Part shown: positions 39,502 through 50,396 of the stretch, one piece after another
Layout: the number at the start of each line of letters is the position of its first letter
Position numbering within the stretch: the stretch's first letter is position 1
NCBI GenBank assembly: GCA_014762625.1
Contig: JABURQ010000034.1
Location: forward strand, 27,397 to 91,396
Origin: Planctomycetaceae bacterium
Lineage (GTDB): Bacteria > Planctomycetota > Planctomycetia > Planctomycetales > Planctomycetaceae
Direction of reading: 5' to 3'
Length of the DNA stretch: 64,000 nucleotides
The notes under the pieces: generated by a model
Told to the model about the DNA's origin: nothing
What the model saw: the letters and a program-made list of their open reading frames with translations, nothing else
Database searches by the model: none
Program-made: the position numbers and the translations under genes

Positions 39502-40401
39502 ATGCCAGTCGATGTTTACGAGCGTATCACTGCGCGCATTCTCCGAAATCTCGAAGCCGGAACGATTCCATGGCGCAAGCCGTGGGTTGGCGGAGAGGCA
39601 GGTCATCCCCGCAACCTTGCTTCCGGGCATTTCTACCGAGGAATCAATCCTTTTCTCCTAGCCTGCACTCCTTACGAGTCGCCTTACTGGCTGACGTTCA
39701 ACCAAGCGAAAAAACTCGGTGGAAGTGTCCGCAAAGGTGAGAAGTCCACTCCCGTGATCTTCTGGAAGTGGTGGGAGAAGGTGAATTCCAAGACTGGCGA
39801 AAAGGAAAAGTTCCCGCTGCTTCGTTATTACAACGTTTTCAATGTTGCACAGTGCGATCTGCCTTCCGACAAACTGCCCGGCTCTGCGTCGGTTCCGGAA
39901 TTCGCTTTTGAGCCGATTGAGGTGTGCGAGAGGGTCGTATTTGAAATGCCGGACCCTCCCGAAATCTCCCATGAAGGCGGAACCGCCTCGTATCGACCAA
40001 GTGATGATTCCATCCGTGTGCCCAAACCAGAAAGGTTTGAGAAGCCGGAAAGCTACTACGCCACTCTGTTCCACGAGTTGTCGCATTCAACTGGGCATGT
40101 GTCCCGTCTCAACCGTCCTAGCGTCACCTCTCTGATTTCATTTGGGAGTCGTTCCTATTCCAAAGAAGAACTGATTGCCGAAATGGGAGCCACATTCCTA
40201 TGCGGACACTGTGGGATCGAAAACACCGTCATTGAGAACTCTGCGGCGTACATCGCTGGATGGCTCCGCAGTTTGAAAAACGACAAGAGACTCGTTGTCC
40301 ATGCAGCAGCAGCCGCACAAAAGTCGGCTGACTTCATTCTTGGACGCCGGGATTCTGTCGATTGCAAGAGTCAAGAGAAAGAGGAGGTGTCGAATGTCTG
40401 A
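39502..40401 (+). CDS. ArdC-like antirestriction protein (ssDNA-binding N-term + zincin metallopeptidase)
   Basis: DVYERITARILRNLEAGTIPWRKPW; FNQAKKLGGSVRKGEKSTPVIFWKWW; YYATLFHELSHSTGHVSRLNR. Confidence 0.88.
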   Translation: MPVDVYERITARILRNLEAGTIPWRKPWVGGEAGHPRNLASGHFYRGINPFLLACTPYESPYWLTFNQAKKLGGSVRKGEKSTPVIFWKWWEKVNSKTGEKEKFPLLRYYNVFNVAQCDLPSDKLPGSASVPEFAFEPIEVCERVVFEMPDPPEISHEGGTASYRPSDDSIRVPKPERFEKPESYYATLFHELSHSTGHVSRLNRPSVTSLISFGSRSYSKEELIAEMGATFLCGHCGIENTVIENSAAYIAGWLRSLKNDKRLVVHAAAAAQKSADFILGRRDSVDCKSQEKEEVSNV

Positions 40402-41371
40402 AGAACGACCAACTGAAATCCGCGATGCTGCCCCCACATCAATCCGTCACATGATCGGTCAGCAGTCCGTCGTCGAACAAGTCGCCGTCGCACTCGATGC
40501 AGCTTTCACAGATGGCACGCCAATGGATTCAGCATTGATGGTTGGTCCACCCGGGTGTGGAAAAACATTGTTGGCTCATATCGTCGCAAAAGAAATGGCT
40601 TCTGATCTACACGAGGTCTTGGGGCAGACGCTGAAGGGACCAGCGGAGCTGAATGCTCTTCTGCTCCAAGCCAAAGACAGGGATGTCGTTTTCGTCGATG
40701 AAGCACATGAAGTTCCCAGACCGATTCAAACCGCGCTTTATTTGGCACTTGATCAGTCACGTATTTTGTTATCGAACGGAAAAGACGGATCATCAACTGC
40801 AATACCATTGGCGTCGTTCACGCTATTGCTCGCAACGACTGATGAGTATGGGCTTTTGCAACCGCTCCGGGATCGGATGAAACTCAATCTTCGATACGGT
40901 TTTTATTCGTCCAACGAACTGACGGAACTCTTGCTCCGGGCAACCCAGCGATTGGGATGGAAATTAGATGTTGACGTAGTGCCCATGATCGCTATGCGAT
41001 CTCGCGGAACTCCCCGCTTGGGCCTACGGCTTCTGCAATCATGTCGCAGAGTATGTCGGTCAGAAGGCGAGGAAACAATCACGGTTCGGCACTTCGACCG
41101 TGCCTGTGATCTCGAACAGATCGACGACTTGGGCCTCGATACAACCGAACGGCAGTACCTCGAAATACTGGCTGATGGTGCTTTCCGGTTGAATGTCATC
41201 GCCTCAGTGCTCGGACTTCCGGCACGGACAGTCAGCAGCGTCACGGAGTCCTTTCTGATCCGGTCGGGACTGATCGTTAAAGATGACCAAAGCCGGCGCA
41301 TGCTGACAGCGAAGGGCCGGGAGCATCTGCTGAAATCATCTGTAGCCACTCTGGGGGAAAAACATGATTGA
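40394..41371 (+). CDS. RuvB-like AAA+ ATPase
   Basis: MIGQQSVVEQVAVALDAA..., MVGPPGCGKTLLAHIVAKEM (Walker A), DVVFVDEAHEV (Walker B), C-terminal winged helix ending SFLIRSGLIVKDDQSRRMLTAKG. Confidence 0.85.
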   Translation: MSEERPTEIRDAAPTSIRHMIGQQSVVEQVAVALDAAFTDGTPMDSALMVGPPGCGKTLLAHIVAKEMASDLHEVLGQTLKGPAELNALLLQAKDRDVVFVDEAHEVPRPIQTALYLALDQSRILLSNGKDGSSTAIPLASFTLLLATTDEYGLLQPLRDRMKLNLRYGFYSSNELTELLLRATQRLGWKLDVDVVPMIAMRSRGTPRLGLRLLQSCRRVCRSEGEETITVRHFDRACDLEQIDDLGLDTTERQYLEILADGAFRLNVIASVLGLPARTVSSVTESFLIRSGLIVKDDQSRRMLTAKGREHLLKSSVATLGEKHD

Positions 41372-41849
41372 AAATATCCAAACGAAATCTGCTGTCACCG
41401 TTTCCGAAATGGCACGGATGGTAGGACTTTCACGAAGTCGTTTTTATCAATTGCAAGGGACTGCATTTCCGCATCCCGTCTACGACCCGCAGACCCGGCG
41501 GCCCTTTTACACTGCCGAGCAGCAGCAGGTCTGCCTCGAAGTTCTCCGTCGTAACTGTGGCATCGACGGCAAGCCGATCTTGTTTTACGCCAGCGGTCCG
41601 AAGCCTGCTGCCGTGAGGCGCAAGAATCGTAAGTCGAAAGTGAAAACAGAGAAGGCGACAAGTCGCAACTCAACCGTCGTCGAGGGGGTGAAATCTCTCG
41701 GAATGAATTCCGTCTCTGCGCGTCAGGTCGAGCAGACAATCCGAAAACTGTTCCCCGATGGAACCTCCAATGTCGAGCAAGGCGAAGTCATCCGGGCCGT
41801 TTTCGTGGCTCTGATGCGCCAGAATTCGACCGATAATCTGGGCGGATAA
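41364..41849 (+). CDS. HTH DNA-binding protein
   Basis: VTVSEMARMVGLSRSRFYQLQG; ATGA-type overlap with the RuvB-like gene. Confidence 0.55.
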   Translation: MIENIQTKSAVTVSEMARMVGLSRSRFYQLQGTAFPHPVYDPQTRRPFYTAEQQQVCLEVLRRNCGIDGKPILFYASGPKPAAVRRKNRKSKVKTEKATSRNSTVVEGVKSLGMNSVSARQVEQTIRKLFPDGTSNVEQGEVIRAVFVALMRQNSTDNLGG

Positions 41850-41915
41850 GTGACCTTATCCGCCCAATCGAGCCGACAAACTGTCCAATTTGTGTCCACT
41901 TTCTGTAGGTAAGCT

Positions 41916-42827
41916 ATGAAGAATTCGGGCGATAATGTTTTCCGGTGTATCCCGGTCGGTGAAAACGAAGCCGGTCTTGTGAACGAGTTCCTGAATGAGA
42001 ATGACTTCGCGCCGAATACGCGGAAGGCGTTCCGGACCGACCTGCGGAAGTTCGCTCGCTGGTTCGCCACGACGAATGCCGAATCGTTTCGGATCGACCG
42101 TGTGACGGTCCGGGATGTGATCGACTTCCGAAATCATCTTCACCGGAAAAAGGGACAGGCCGTCGCGACTGTGAACCGGGCACTTGTTACAGTCCGCCGA
42201 TTCTTCGACTGGCTGGTCGATCACGATCACGTTGATACAAACCCGGTCAAAGCAGTCAAAGAACTTCGTCGCCAGCAACTCGCACCGAAGGGGTTGGATC
42301 GGAGCGAAGTCCGCAAATTACTCCGGGAAGTCGAACTACGGAATGACACCCGCGCTGGAGCGATCTTTTCCGTGTTCCTTTACACCGGATGCCGGGTCTC
42401 GGATGTCGTGAATCTTGAACTTCCGGATTTGATGATCGGTGAACGTAGCGGTTCCGCGATTTTCCATCACGGCAAAGGCCGCAAGCAGCGTTCCGTTCCA
42501 ATTCCCCTTCCCTGCCGGAAGGCACTACAGGCTTATCTTGAAACCAGACCGCCTGTGAGTTCATCGACGGTTTTCATCGGAGAACGGGGACCGCTCACTG
42601 ACCGGGGCATCCGCGCTTTGTGCGACAAATACGCCGCCGTCTGTGGATTCAAGCTGCATCCACACCTGCTTCGGCACACGATGGCTCACCAGTATCTCAC
42701 TGACAACAGTAACGATCTTGTGGGACTAGCGCAGATTCTTGGTCACGAAAACCTGAATACGACGCGGCGGTACGTCGAGCGAACGGCTGATGATCTTGCC
42801 GAAGCCGCCGAAAACTTGAACTTCTAA
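41916..42827 (+). CDS. Second tyrosine recombinase (XerC/D-like)
   Basis: [33 protein letters not shown] (HxxR), [14 protein letters not shown]. Confidence 0.9.
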   Translation: MKNSGDNVFRCIPVGENEAGLVNEFLNENDFAPNTRKAFRTDLRKFARWFATTNAESFRIDRVTVRDVIDFRNHLHRKKGQAVATVNRALVTVRRFFDWLVDHDHVDTNPVKAVKELRRQQLAPKGLDRSEVRKLLREVELRNDTRAGAIFSVFLYTGCRVSDVVNLELPDLMIGERSGSAIFHHGKGRKQRSVPIPLPCRKALQAYLETRPPVSSSTVFIGERGPLTDRGIRALCDKYAAVCGFKLHPHLLRHTMAHQYLTDNSNDLVGLAQILGHENLNTTRRYVERTADDLAEAAENLNF

Positions 42828-42838
42828 TGGAGGAATGA

Positions 42839-43129
42839 ATGATCGCACCGCGAAAGAAACCCAGCTTCTCACTTGGTCGAGTTGTCGCCACGTCGGGCGC
42901 ATTGGATGCTCTTGAGACTGCGGGTGACAATCTCTCTGTATTCCTGTCCCGTCACGCCAATGGTGACTGGGGACTCGTGAGTGTGGAAGACGCTGCGATG
43001 AACGATGAAGCACTGCGTCACGGTGATCGCGTCTTGTCGGCTTACAAAACGTCGCTGGGGACAAAACTGTGGATCATCACAGAAGCCGACCGATCTGCGA
43101 CGACGGTCTTGCTGCCGAGTGAATATTGA
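42839..43129 (+). CDS. Small plasmid/island-related conserved protein
   Basis: LGRVVATSGALDALETAGDNLSVFLSRHANGDWGLVSVEDAAMNDEAL...LWIITEADRSATTVLLPSEY, a recognisable mobile-element protein pattern. Confidence 0.65.
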   Translation: MIAPRKKPSFSLGRVVATSGALDALETAGDNLSVFLSRHANGDWGLVSVEDAAMNDEALRHGDRVLSAYKTSLGTKLWIITEADRSATTVLLPSEY

Positions 43130-43224
43130 ACAACTTGCTCATTCGCAAGATGGGAAACGCAAGAGACTGACAGCGATTCAGTCAAATACTTGTGGCACAT
43201 TATCTCTATTCGTAATTGGTCGAA

Positions 43225-43539
43225 TCAGAGGCAGGACTTGAAGATGTCAACAAAACTCTCGACCGCACACTGATGGGGGTTGGCAAGTTCCACCTTCGAG
43301 GTGCGTCCCAGTATGTTGATGTGTGCAAATTGTCCGCAGTTGCTCAGAGACACCGTTCCTACGACACATTTCTCGCCATTGATTGTGGACTCAACCACAA
43401 TTCTCGGTTTAGGCTTATCAACAAAATCCACGCTTGCCTTGTTTCCCAAAGCATCTTGTATCTCCTTTGCTATCGCACCTAAAACCATCTGATGACCCCG
43501 CTCATTCCCCATCGTGGCATCTACTCTTATCTTCACCAC
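43225..43539 (-). CDS. Hypothetical protein
   Basis: 104-aa ORF with natural-looking composition, divergent from the 43968 gene. Confidence 0.4.
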   Translation of the reverse strand: MVKIRVDATMGNERGHQMVLGAIAKEIQDALGNKASVDFVDKPKPRIVVESTINGEKCVVGTVSLSNCGQFAHINILGRTSKVELANPHQCAVESFVDIFKSCL

Positions 43540-43700
43540 TTGAACGTATTCAAAAGAGCCGACCGATTGTAATTAACCGATCCCGCTGCAAGACTCAACA
43601 TTGCTACAGACTGCCTCTCAGCGTATTCTGAGAAAAGCATGACTCAGACCGAACTTGCAACTGAGTTACTTTATCACTCCACTTAGGAGAGCAATCATTT

Positions 43701-43967
43701 CCCGGCCTGTCGAAATCCGGCGGGCCAACTGACAATCTGAAAAACGCGCAAGCGTTTGGTTACTGGTTTCCTCAAACCGCCAACCTGAGCCGAAAGGCTC
43801 TTGATCCAGACTCGGTAACCCAACCTGCGCCCCCGAACGGGGGCGTCGGGCTGGGTGCTGGTCTGGAAGCCCTTGGCGGGGCTGAGGGAACGGTCTCGGT
43901 TTCGGCGTCCCTCTTTGTGTTGCCGAACCCTACCTGAGTGACCAGCCTTCGCAAAGGGAGCGGCACA
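43701..43967 (+). ncRNA. Candidate highly structured RNA / structured 5' leader
   Basis: At least six hairpins, several with GNRA-type loops: AAACGC-GCAA-GCGTTT; GGTT..GGTTT-CCTC-AAACC..AACC; GAGCC-GAAA-GGCTC; CCAGAC..ACCCA..CGCCCCC-GAAC-GGGGGCG..TGGGT..GTCTGG; AGCCC..GGGCT; GAGGGA..TCCCTC. Confidence 0.5.
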
Positions 43968-45689
43968 ATGTCGGAACAAAACATCAAAGCATCCTGCGAA
44001 TCTTGCGGACAAAAGTACCGCGTTCGACCTGAGAAACTGGGACAACGCATCACATGCCAGAAGTGCGGCAATGACTCTATACTGATCGCAGATGCCGCGA
44101 AGCCTGACCCCAAATCACAGGATGCCGAGTTTCAACCTTCGGCTGAACTCAGTCCACCGAAAAAAACCCAGAGTGACGGAGTCGCGTCGAAGCGATCAGG
44201 TGTCGTGACTACTACCCAAAATTATTGGTCGCGTCTTGGCAGTCGCGAGAAGTTGGGTGTGGTTGTTGGAGGAATCGCGTTGGTCCTATTGTTGCGATTC
44301 TTTCTGTTCAACGGACCAAGTTCGACAACCGCCGCCGACTACACATCAGCGGAAGTTCGCGAAATTATTCGATTGCTCAGGGAAGACGACGAGTGCCGCG
44401 ATACTCGGATCAGCGATTTCTCTCGTAATAATAATTCCCTTGAACTTTGGGAGAAGATTTTGGGAAGACCGGTTTCAGTGACGGGACGGGACGACAGCCC
44501 CGACTGGACCTTCGCTACAAAAGACGGAGCCTTGAGCATTCACGTCGGAGTTTATGAGACTCCTGATGGTGTACCTTACGTGGGAACATACACAAATGGC
44601 GAATCTTCTATTGGAATCAACGCAAACGATCCAGTGGACTCCGCTGATCTGAAACGCCGGATATTGAGCATTAAGCAACACATCGACCCGCGTGATAGTC
44701 TGGCATTCCAGCAGGAACTCGAAGAAAAATGGCAACAAGAACAAACCGCTTGGGATGAACAACAGGCGGAAGAAGCTAAGCAGCTTGCTGAGCATTCTGA
44801 TCAGATTCGTGAGGAACTCGAATCGGAGCGGGATCGCGCGGCAGCCGACCAAGATTTCATCGAACTTCGCGATGCGATGCCCGTGGGGCCGGAGAAAAAC
44901 GCGTTCTCAGAAATTCAATCAGATTGGATCGAGCGTCGCACCGCTGTGATTACCAAAGCGAGGAAGAACGGAGCATTGCCAATTCGAGAAGCCGCGTTTG
45001 GGCAAAAGGAGATCGTTCGCGAATTGCCCCTGCCGGATGTTGATGACGTGATCGAGGCACTTCGGAACAAAGCCCCGGTTCCCGTTGATCCAATTGGGAA
45101 CGAGAACAAGACTGAGTCCCAACCAGAGCAAGCCTCGCATAAACCGCCTGACACTGCATCCACGGCTGACAATCCAGCACCAAACAGTGTTCCAGACAAA
45201 ACTGGCAACTCAGTCCCCACGTCTTCTCTCACGCAAACAGCAAACCGACAAGCCGTCTACGAGATCGACATCGGATGGAAGCACGTCTTTCGCGCTGGGG
45301 ACAGAGAAACCTTGGATCGAATTTTGGCTGCAAATCCGGAATGGAGGTTGATACGAACAGCTTTTTCCGGGCTTCAAAAGGAACTCTCCGGGACGGTTCC
45401 TCTCTACCGATATGGTCGAAGAAATGATGGACGGCACACTTACCTAGTCGCGGATCAGACACCAGTTAACGGATTTCAGAAGGAAGGTGATGGTAGCCCT
45501 TTGGTTTGGGTGTGGAGAGACCAGAAGGACGGGACCGTTTCCTTATACCTTCTGGGGGCACCGAAGCGTGATATCCGCACGTTGGCAGTTGGGGAAACTG
45601 AACGCGACCGACTCGTTGGAACTGGTGAATGGCGAGAGCATCGAAAACTCGGGTACGTTTACCCGTCAGAAAATAAGAACCATGACTAA
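43968..45689 (+). CDS. Zinc-ribbon + TM protein, hypothetical
   Basis: KASCESCGQKYRVRPEKLGQRITCQKCGNDS N-terminus; LGVVVGGIALVLLLRFFLF TM helix; long helical/low-complexity region. Confidence 0.6.
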   Translation: MSEQNIKASCESCGQKYRVRPEKLGQRITCQKCGNDSILIADAAKPDPKSQDAEFQPSAELSPPKKTQSDGVASKRSGVVTTTQNYWSRLGSREKLGVVVGGIALVLLLRFFLFNGPSSTTAADYTSAEVREIIRLLREDDECRDTRISDFSRNNNSLELWEKILGRPVSVTGRDDSPDWTFATKDGALSIHVGVYETPDGVPYVGTYTNGESSIGINANDPVDSADLKRRILSIKQHIDPRDSLAFQQELEEKWQQEQTAWDEQQAEEAKQLAEHSDQIREELESERDRAAADQDFIELRDAMPVGPEKNAFSEIQSDWIERRTAVITKARKNGALPIREAAFGQKEIVRELPLPDVDDVIEALRNKAPVPVDPIGNENKTESQPEQASHKPPDTASTADNPAPNSVPDKTGNSVPTSSLTQTANRQAVYEIDIGWKHVFRAGDRETLDRILAANPEWRLIRTAFSGLQKELSGTVPLYRYGRRNDGRHTYLVADQTPVNGFQKEGDGSPLVWVWRDQKDGTVSLYLLGAPKRDIRTLAVGETERDRLVGTGEWREHRKLGYVYPSENKNHD

Positions 45690-46038
45690 GCACTTCGTTC
45701 CCGACCGATCAAATCGCCCCGAATCCAGTGAAGGCCAGTTCGGGACCGTACGAGAAATCCGATCTGAGAAAGAATCGGCCAGCGAACTGGCGGATGGTCG
45801 CCCGGTTGTTTTTGAAATGGCTCTTGTCGATGGATACGACTGCCGTTTCTGCTATTTCTCTGCCGTCGGACTGGAAGACGCGACGTTTGACGAACTCACC
45901 GAACTGCTCAATTCATCCGGAATCTCGTGGCCCGATGAAATCGACGACGGGAAGGTCTACGCAGAAGCAAAACGCATCAAGGATGCTCAGGACCGAGACT
46001 GCTGGGAGTTCCAATTGACGTTTCCACGTTTGGGGTGA
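45682..46038 (+). CDS. Hypothetical protein
   Basis: 119-aa ORF overlapping the end of the upstream gene: MTKHFVPDRSNRPESSEGQFGTVREIRSEKES... Confidence 0.5.
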   Translation: MTKHFVPDRSNRPESSEGQFGTVREIRSEKESASELADGRPVVFEMALVDGYDCRFCYFSAVGLEDATFDELTELLNSSGISWPDEIDDGKVYAEAKRIKDAQDRDCWEFQLTFPRLG

Positions 46039-46072
46039 TGCCGATGAAGAAATCAAATAGGATTGCAGCGGG

Positions 46073-47284
46073 TCACAATTTCAGATATCTGCGAATATCT
46101 TCAGCGTTGCCTCTCTTGCACAATTCTTTGTCGAGAGTTGTTTCAGCAAACAAGAACAAATCCCCACATCCACATTCTTCAAGCAACGAACGCAGTTCGC
46201 TATCGTGTTGAACATCGCTGTTTATGAATGTTTCGATGCAATCCAGTTCTAAATATTCTTTATCACTTCTTTTGAGTCTCAATTTCTTGTAAAGCAGATC
46301 GCCTTCGGGAGTGCCATTCATGGTAAGGAACAAGAAGGTCCTGATCAGAATAGCATCTTCGAGTCGAGAACCAAGTAGATAGCCAATCTTGTAATCTCCA
46401 ACACGGTATTCAATAAGCATGTCCCCATTTTCGGAGTTGACCCGCGCAACTTTGGGATCGTAGAGCGATCTATTTAGAAACTCGCTTAATATCCACTCTC
46501 GATCCTCAGCTTTTTCTGTGATGACTACCCTTCGACGTAGATTATCCAGTGCATGTCTCTGAATATAAACTGGATACAATGCATCATTTGAAAAGCCGAG
46601 TTGTTGACCACTTAATTCCAACCATTTCACTTTCCCAAAGAAATCTTTCTGCCCACACCTAAAGGCATATCGCGCACGCTCACCATCTTGAAACTTTTTC
46701 TTGATCGCTCGTTGGCACCCCAGAGCGACTTCGACCCTCCATTGATTTTTGTAGTCTCGTTTGGATTTGATTTCAGCTTCATAGAGTTGTGTGTCGATGC
46801 CTCCAACCATTAAACAAAATAAGTCGATTCGCATCATAACCTCCCGCATCGCATCCATTGTCACTTCAGAATGTAAACCATCATCGAAAACAGTTCTCAG
46901 CTTCGAGAGTACTTCATTTTCTTTGTCATTCTTTGATGCAGTGTTCCTGATAACTTCCAGTATGGGCTTGACATAGACGCAGAAATCGGTGAACCGGAAA
47001 CTGTCTCCAAGTAAGGAGGAATTAAACGTAGTGTCATTAACAACGGTCTTAACGGCTGAGATCAATTCCTTCGATTCTGGAATCTGCTTAGAGGAAGTTG
47101 CCAAGCAAACTGAAGGTCCGGGGAATCGGGCATTCAGAATTCTGTCTTTTAGCGATGTGTGCTTTATCGTTTCCCAAATCCCAAGTCTCCTGAGAATTGA
47201 CAGATTGATTCTACGCGTCTGCTTCAGTTTCTCTTGTAGTCTATCCCCTTGCTTCTTTTTTCTTTTTTGACGTTTTGACCCCAT
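46073..47284 (-). CDS. Hypothetical protein at the 3' end of the hsd gene cluster
   Basis: 403-aa ORF, AT-rich, no family recognised. Confidence 0.5.
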   Translation of the reverse strand: MGSKRQKRKKKQGDRLQEKLKQTRRINLSILRRLGIWETIKHTSLKDRILNARFPGPSVCLATSSKQIPESKELISAVKTVVNDTTFNSSLLGDSFRFTDFCVYVKPILEVIRNTASKNDKENEVLSKLRTVFDDGLHSEVTMDAMREVMMRIDLFCLMVGGIDTQLYEAEIKSKRDYKNQWRVEVALGCQRAIKKKFQDGERARYAFRCGQKDFFGKVKWLELSGQQLGFSNDALYPVYIQRHALDNLRRRVVITEKAEDREWILSEFLNRSLYDPKVARVNSENGDMLIEYRVGDYKIGYLLGSRLEDAILIRTFLFLTMNGTPEGDLLYKKLRLKRSDKEYLELDCIETFINSDVQHDSELRSLLEECGCGDLFLFAETTLDKELCKRGNAEDIRRYLKL

Positions 47285-47315
47285 TCCGTGCCAATCTCCA
47301 TCTATATCGCTCGGC

Positions 47316-50300
47316 TTACCCTACCCATTCCGCACACAACGTCTCTGCCTGCTCCAAAACTGTCTGCGTCGCAGCATCCTGCAAATCAGGCGGGTAGCCG
47401 TACTTCCGTAGAATCCTGCGGACCACTACCCGCATTTTAGCTCGCACTGTTTCCTTGATCGTCCAGTCAATAGTGGCGTTCTTTTTGACGGTCGTGAGTA
47501 GTTCATGGGCGATGACCGCGAGTTGTTTATCACCCATGACATCCACCGCACTCTCATTTGCGGCGAGAGCATCGTAGAACGCCGATTCATCTTCGTTGAG
47601 TCCGAGTTTCTCACCACGAGACTCCGCCTCCCGCATGTCTTTCGCCATTTCGATCAACTGGTCGATCATTTCCTGAGTGGTGATCGCTCGCTTGTGATAT
47701 TGTTTCAGCGATGATTCCAGCATTTCAGCAAACGAACGCGACTGCACGACATTCTTCTTTCGTCGTGTTTTGATTTCTCCTTTGAGCAGTTTTTTTAGTA
47801 ACTCGACTGCCAGATTCTTTTGAGGTAGGTGCTGAACTTCGGCAAGGAATTCATCATCGAGAATCGAAATGTCCGGTCGTTTCAAACCGGCTGCGGAGAA
47901 CACGTCGATTACTTCATCCCCAGCGGAGACAGCTTTGGAGACCAACTGCCGGATGGCGTGATCCAACTCCGCCGGGTCTTTTTCCCCACCGGATGTTTTC
48001 AGGAACGCGGACCGCACAGCTTGAAAGAATGCGATGTCATCCCGGATACGTTCCGCTTCATCGTGTGCTGGGCAAAGCGCATAAGCCCGTGAGAGATCGT
48101 AAACCGTTCGATTGAATCGTGATTTCCCATCATCGGGATCGGCTTCCAGAATATGTTGCTGCGCTTGAGGAAGCAGTGTCAGCCGTTCGGCAGACTTCTC
48201 TGAATGCCACAGCGACCAATCGAAGCCGTGCAGCATGTCACAGCAGACTTCGTACTTTTCGAGCATCACGGCGACCGCTTCTTCCGTATCAACGGCTGGC
48301 GCGCCTTTGCCTCCACTCTGGGTGTAGGTGTTCATCGCCAATTTTAACTGATCGGCAATGCCAAGATAATCGACGATCAATCCGCCGGGTTTGTCTTTGA
48401 ACACGCGATTGACTCGCGCAATCGCCTGCATCAACCCGTGCCCGCGCATCGGCTTGTCGGCGTACATCGTCGTGAGACAGGGAGCATCGAATCCCGTCAG
48501 CCACATATCCCGGACAATGACGATTTTGAATTCGCTCTCCGGGTCTTTGAAACGTTTGGCGAGTTCTTTCCGCCGGGGTTTGTTCCGAATGTGTGTCTGC
48601 CATTCCAGCGGGTCGGAAGCCGAACCGGTCATCACGACTTTCAGCACGCCTTTATCATCATCTTCACTATGCCACTCGGGGCGGAGTTCGATCAGCGCGT
48701 TGTACAAATCGACGGCAATGCGTCGGCTCATGCAGACGATCATGGCCTTGCCGTCCATCGCTTCTAATCGCTTCTCCCAATGTTGGATCAAATCATCGGC
48801 GATCAGTTTGATTCGCTTGTCTGACCCCACCAGTGCTTCGAGAGCCGCCCATTTGGTCTTTAGCTTCTCCTTCTTGGATTCTTCTTCGCCTTCGGTCAGT
48901 TCTTCAAATTCCGGGTCGAGTTTCGGCAGCAGCGATTCGTCAAGTTCCAGTTTGGCGATGCGCGATTCGTAGTAAATCGGGACTGTGGCTTGATCTTTAA
49001 CCGCCTGCTCGATGTCGTAAATGTCGATGTAATCACCGAAGACGCCCCGGGTGTTTTTGTCACCGAGTTCGATGGGAGTCCCGGTGAATCCGATGAACGA
49101 CGCCTTGGGGAGTGCATCCCGCATGTGCCGGGCGTAGCCGTCGATCATGTCGTACTGACTGCGGTGGGCTTCGTCGGCGATCACGACGATGTTTCTGCGG
49201 TCAGAAAGCATCGGGTAATCTTCGCCCTTTGTTTCAGGGAAGAATTTCTGAATGGTTGTGAAGACAACTCCACCCGACGCCACTTTCAAGAGTTCCTGCA
49301 ACTGTCCTCGATTTTCCGATTGCTGCGGATGTTGCCGCATCAATTCGTAGCAGCGCGAAAACTGACCGAACAATTGATCGTCCAGATCGTTTCGGTCGGT
49401 GAGAACGACCAGAGTGGGATTCTCCATCGCCGGGTGGGAAACCATGCGTCCGGCATAGAAAGTCATCGACAGGCTCTTACCCGATCCCTGAGTGTGCCAG
49501 ACCACTCCGCAGCGGCGATCTCCCGCTTCCGACGATGCCTGAACGGTGGCTCCGACCGCTTTCTCGACTGCATAGAATTGGTGGTATTGAGCGAGAATCT
49601 TGTAGACTTCGTCGCTGTCCGTGTCTTCCTCAAACGCGATGAAGTTTTTCAGCAAGATCAGTAAGCGTTCTTTGTCGAACACTCCCCGGATCAAAACTTC
49701 CAATTCCGTCATCGTGGGTGGGGCTTCGTTTTCACCTTCGATGGATCGCCACGGCTTGAACCACTCCTTCCCAGCAGTCAGCGATCCCGTGCGAGCATTA
49801 AGTCCGTCTGAAATGCACAGAACTTCGTTGTACACGAATAACGACGGAATCTGATCCTTGTAGGTTTGTAATTGATTCCATGCCGACCAGATCGTGGCGT
49901 CTTCACTCAACGCAGCTTTGAGTTCAATGACACAGATCGGCAAGCCGTTGAGAAACACGACCACATCCGGGCGTCGGTTGTGATGTCCTTCCACGACCGT
50001 GAATTGCCTAACGGCGAGAAAGTCATTCTCAGATGGATCGTCGCTGACCAGTCGCACGCGGTCCCCGGCGATGGAACCGTCCGGTCGGTTATATTCAACT
50101 TCGACTCCATCCCGTAGCATCTTGTGAAATGCCCGGTTATTGACGATCAGCGCGGGAGATTCTGGATTGAGGACCTTTCGCAGGGCTTCTTCACGCGCCA
50201 GCTCGGGAATGTCCGGATTCAGTTCGTCGATAGCATCCCGCAGACGGCCCATGAGTACGACATCGTTGTAGGACTGGCGTTCCGCTCCGGGTTCACCGGG

Positions 50301-50396
50301 GGCGATGTCCTGGCCGTGCAGTGTCGAGTAGCCGAGTTCGTCAAACCACGACAGGGCGGCTTCTTCAACGGTATTTTCATTGAATGTCTGGCTCAT
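47316..50396 (-). CDS. hsdR: Type I restriction endonuclease subunit R
   Basis: [22 protein letters not shown] nuclease motif; [51 protein letters not shown]. Confidence 0.95.
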   Translation of the reverse strand: MSQTFNENTVEEAALSWFDELGYSTLHGQDIAPGEPGAERQSYNDVVLMGRLRDAIDELNPDIPELAREEALRKVLNPESPALIVNNRAFHKMLRDGVEVEYNRPDGSIAGDRVRLVSDDPSENDFLAVRQFTVVEGHHNRRPDVVVFLNGLPICVIELKAALSEDATIWSAWNQLQTYKDQIPSLFVYNEVLCISDGLNARTGSLTAGKEWFKPWRSIEGENEAPPTMTELEVLIRGVFDKERLLILLKNFIAFEEDTDSDEVYKILAQYHQFYAVEKAVGATVQASSEAGDRRCGVVWHTQGSGKSLSMTFYAGRMVSHPAMENPTLVVLTDRNDLDDQLFGQFSRCYELMRQHPQQSENRGQLQELLKVASGGVVFTTIQKFFPETKGEDYPMLSDRRNIVVIADEAHRSQYDMIDGYARHMRDALPKASFIGFTGTPIELGDKNTRGVFGDYIDIYDIEQAVKDQATVPIYYESRIAKLELDESLLPKLDPEFEELTEGEEESKKEKLKTKWAALEALVGSDKRIKLIADDLIQHWEKRLEAMDGKAMIVCMSRRIAVDLYNALIELRPEWHSEDDDKGVLKVVMTGSASDPLEWQTHIRNKPRRKELAKRFKDPESEFKIVIVRDMWLTGFDAPCLTTMYADKPMRGHGLMQAIARVNRVFKDKPGGLIVDYLGIADQLKLAMNTYTQSGGKGAPAVDTEEAVAVMLEKYEVCCDMLHGFDWSLWHSEKSAERLTLLPQAQQHILEADPDDGKSRFNRTVYDLSRAYALCPAHDEAERIRDDIAFFQAVRSAFLKTSGGEKDPAELDHAIRQLVSKAVSAGDEVIDVFSAAGLKRPDISILDDEFLAEVQHLPQKNLAVELLKKLLKGEIKTRRKKNVVQSRSFAEMLESSLKQYHKRAITTQEMIDQLIEMAKDMREAESRGEKLGLNEDESAFYDALAANESAVDVMGDKQLAVIAHELLTTVKKNATIDWTIKETVRAKMRVVVRRILRKYGYPPDLQDAATQTVLEQAETLCAEWVG

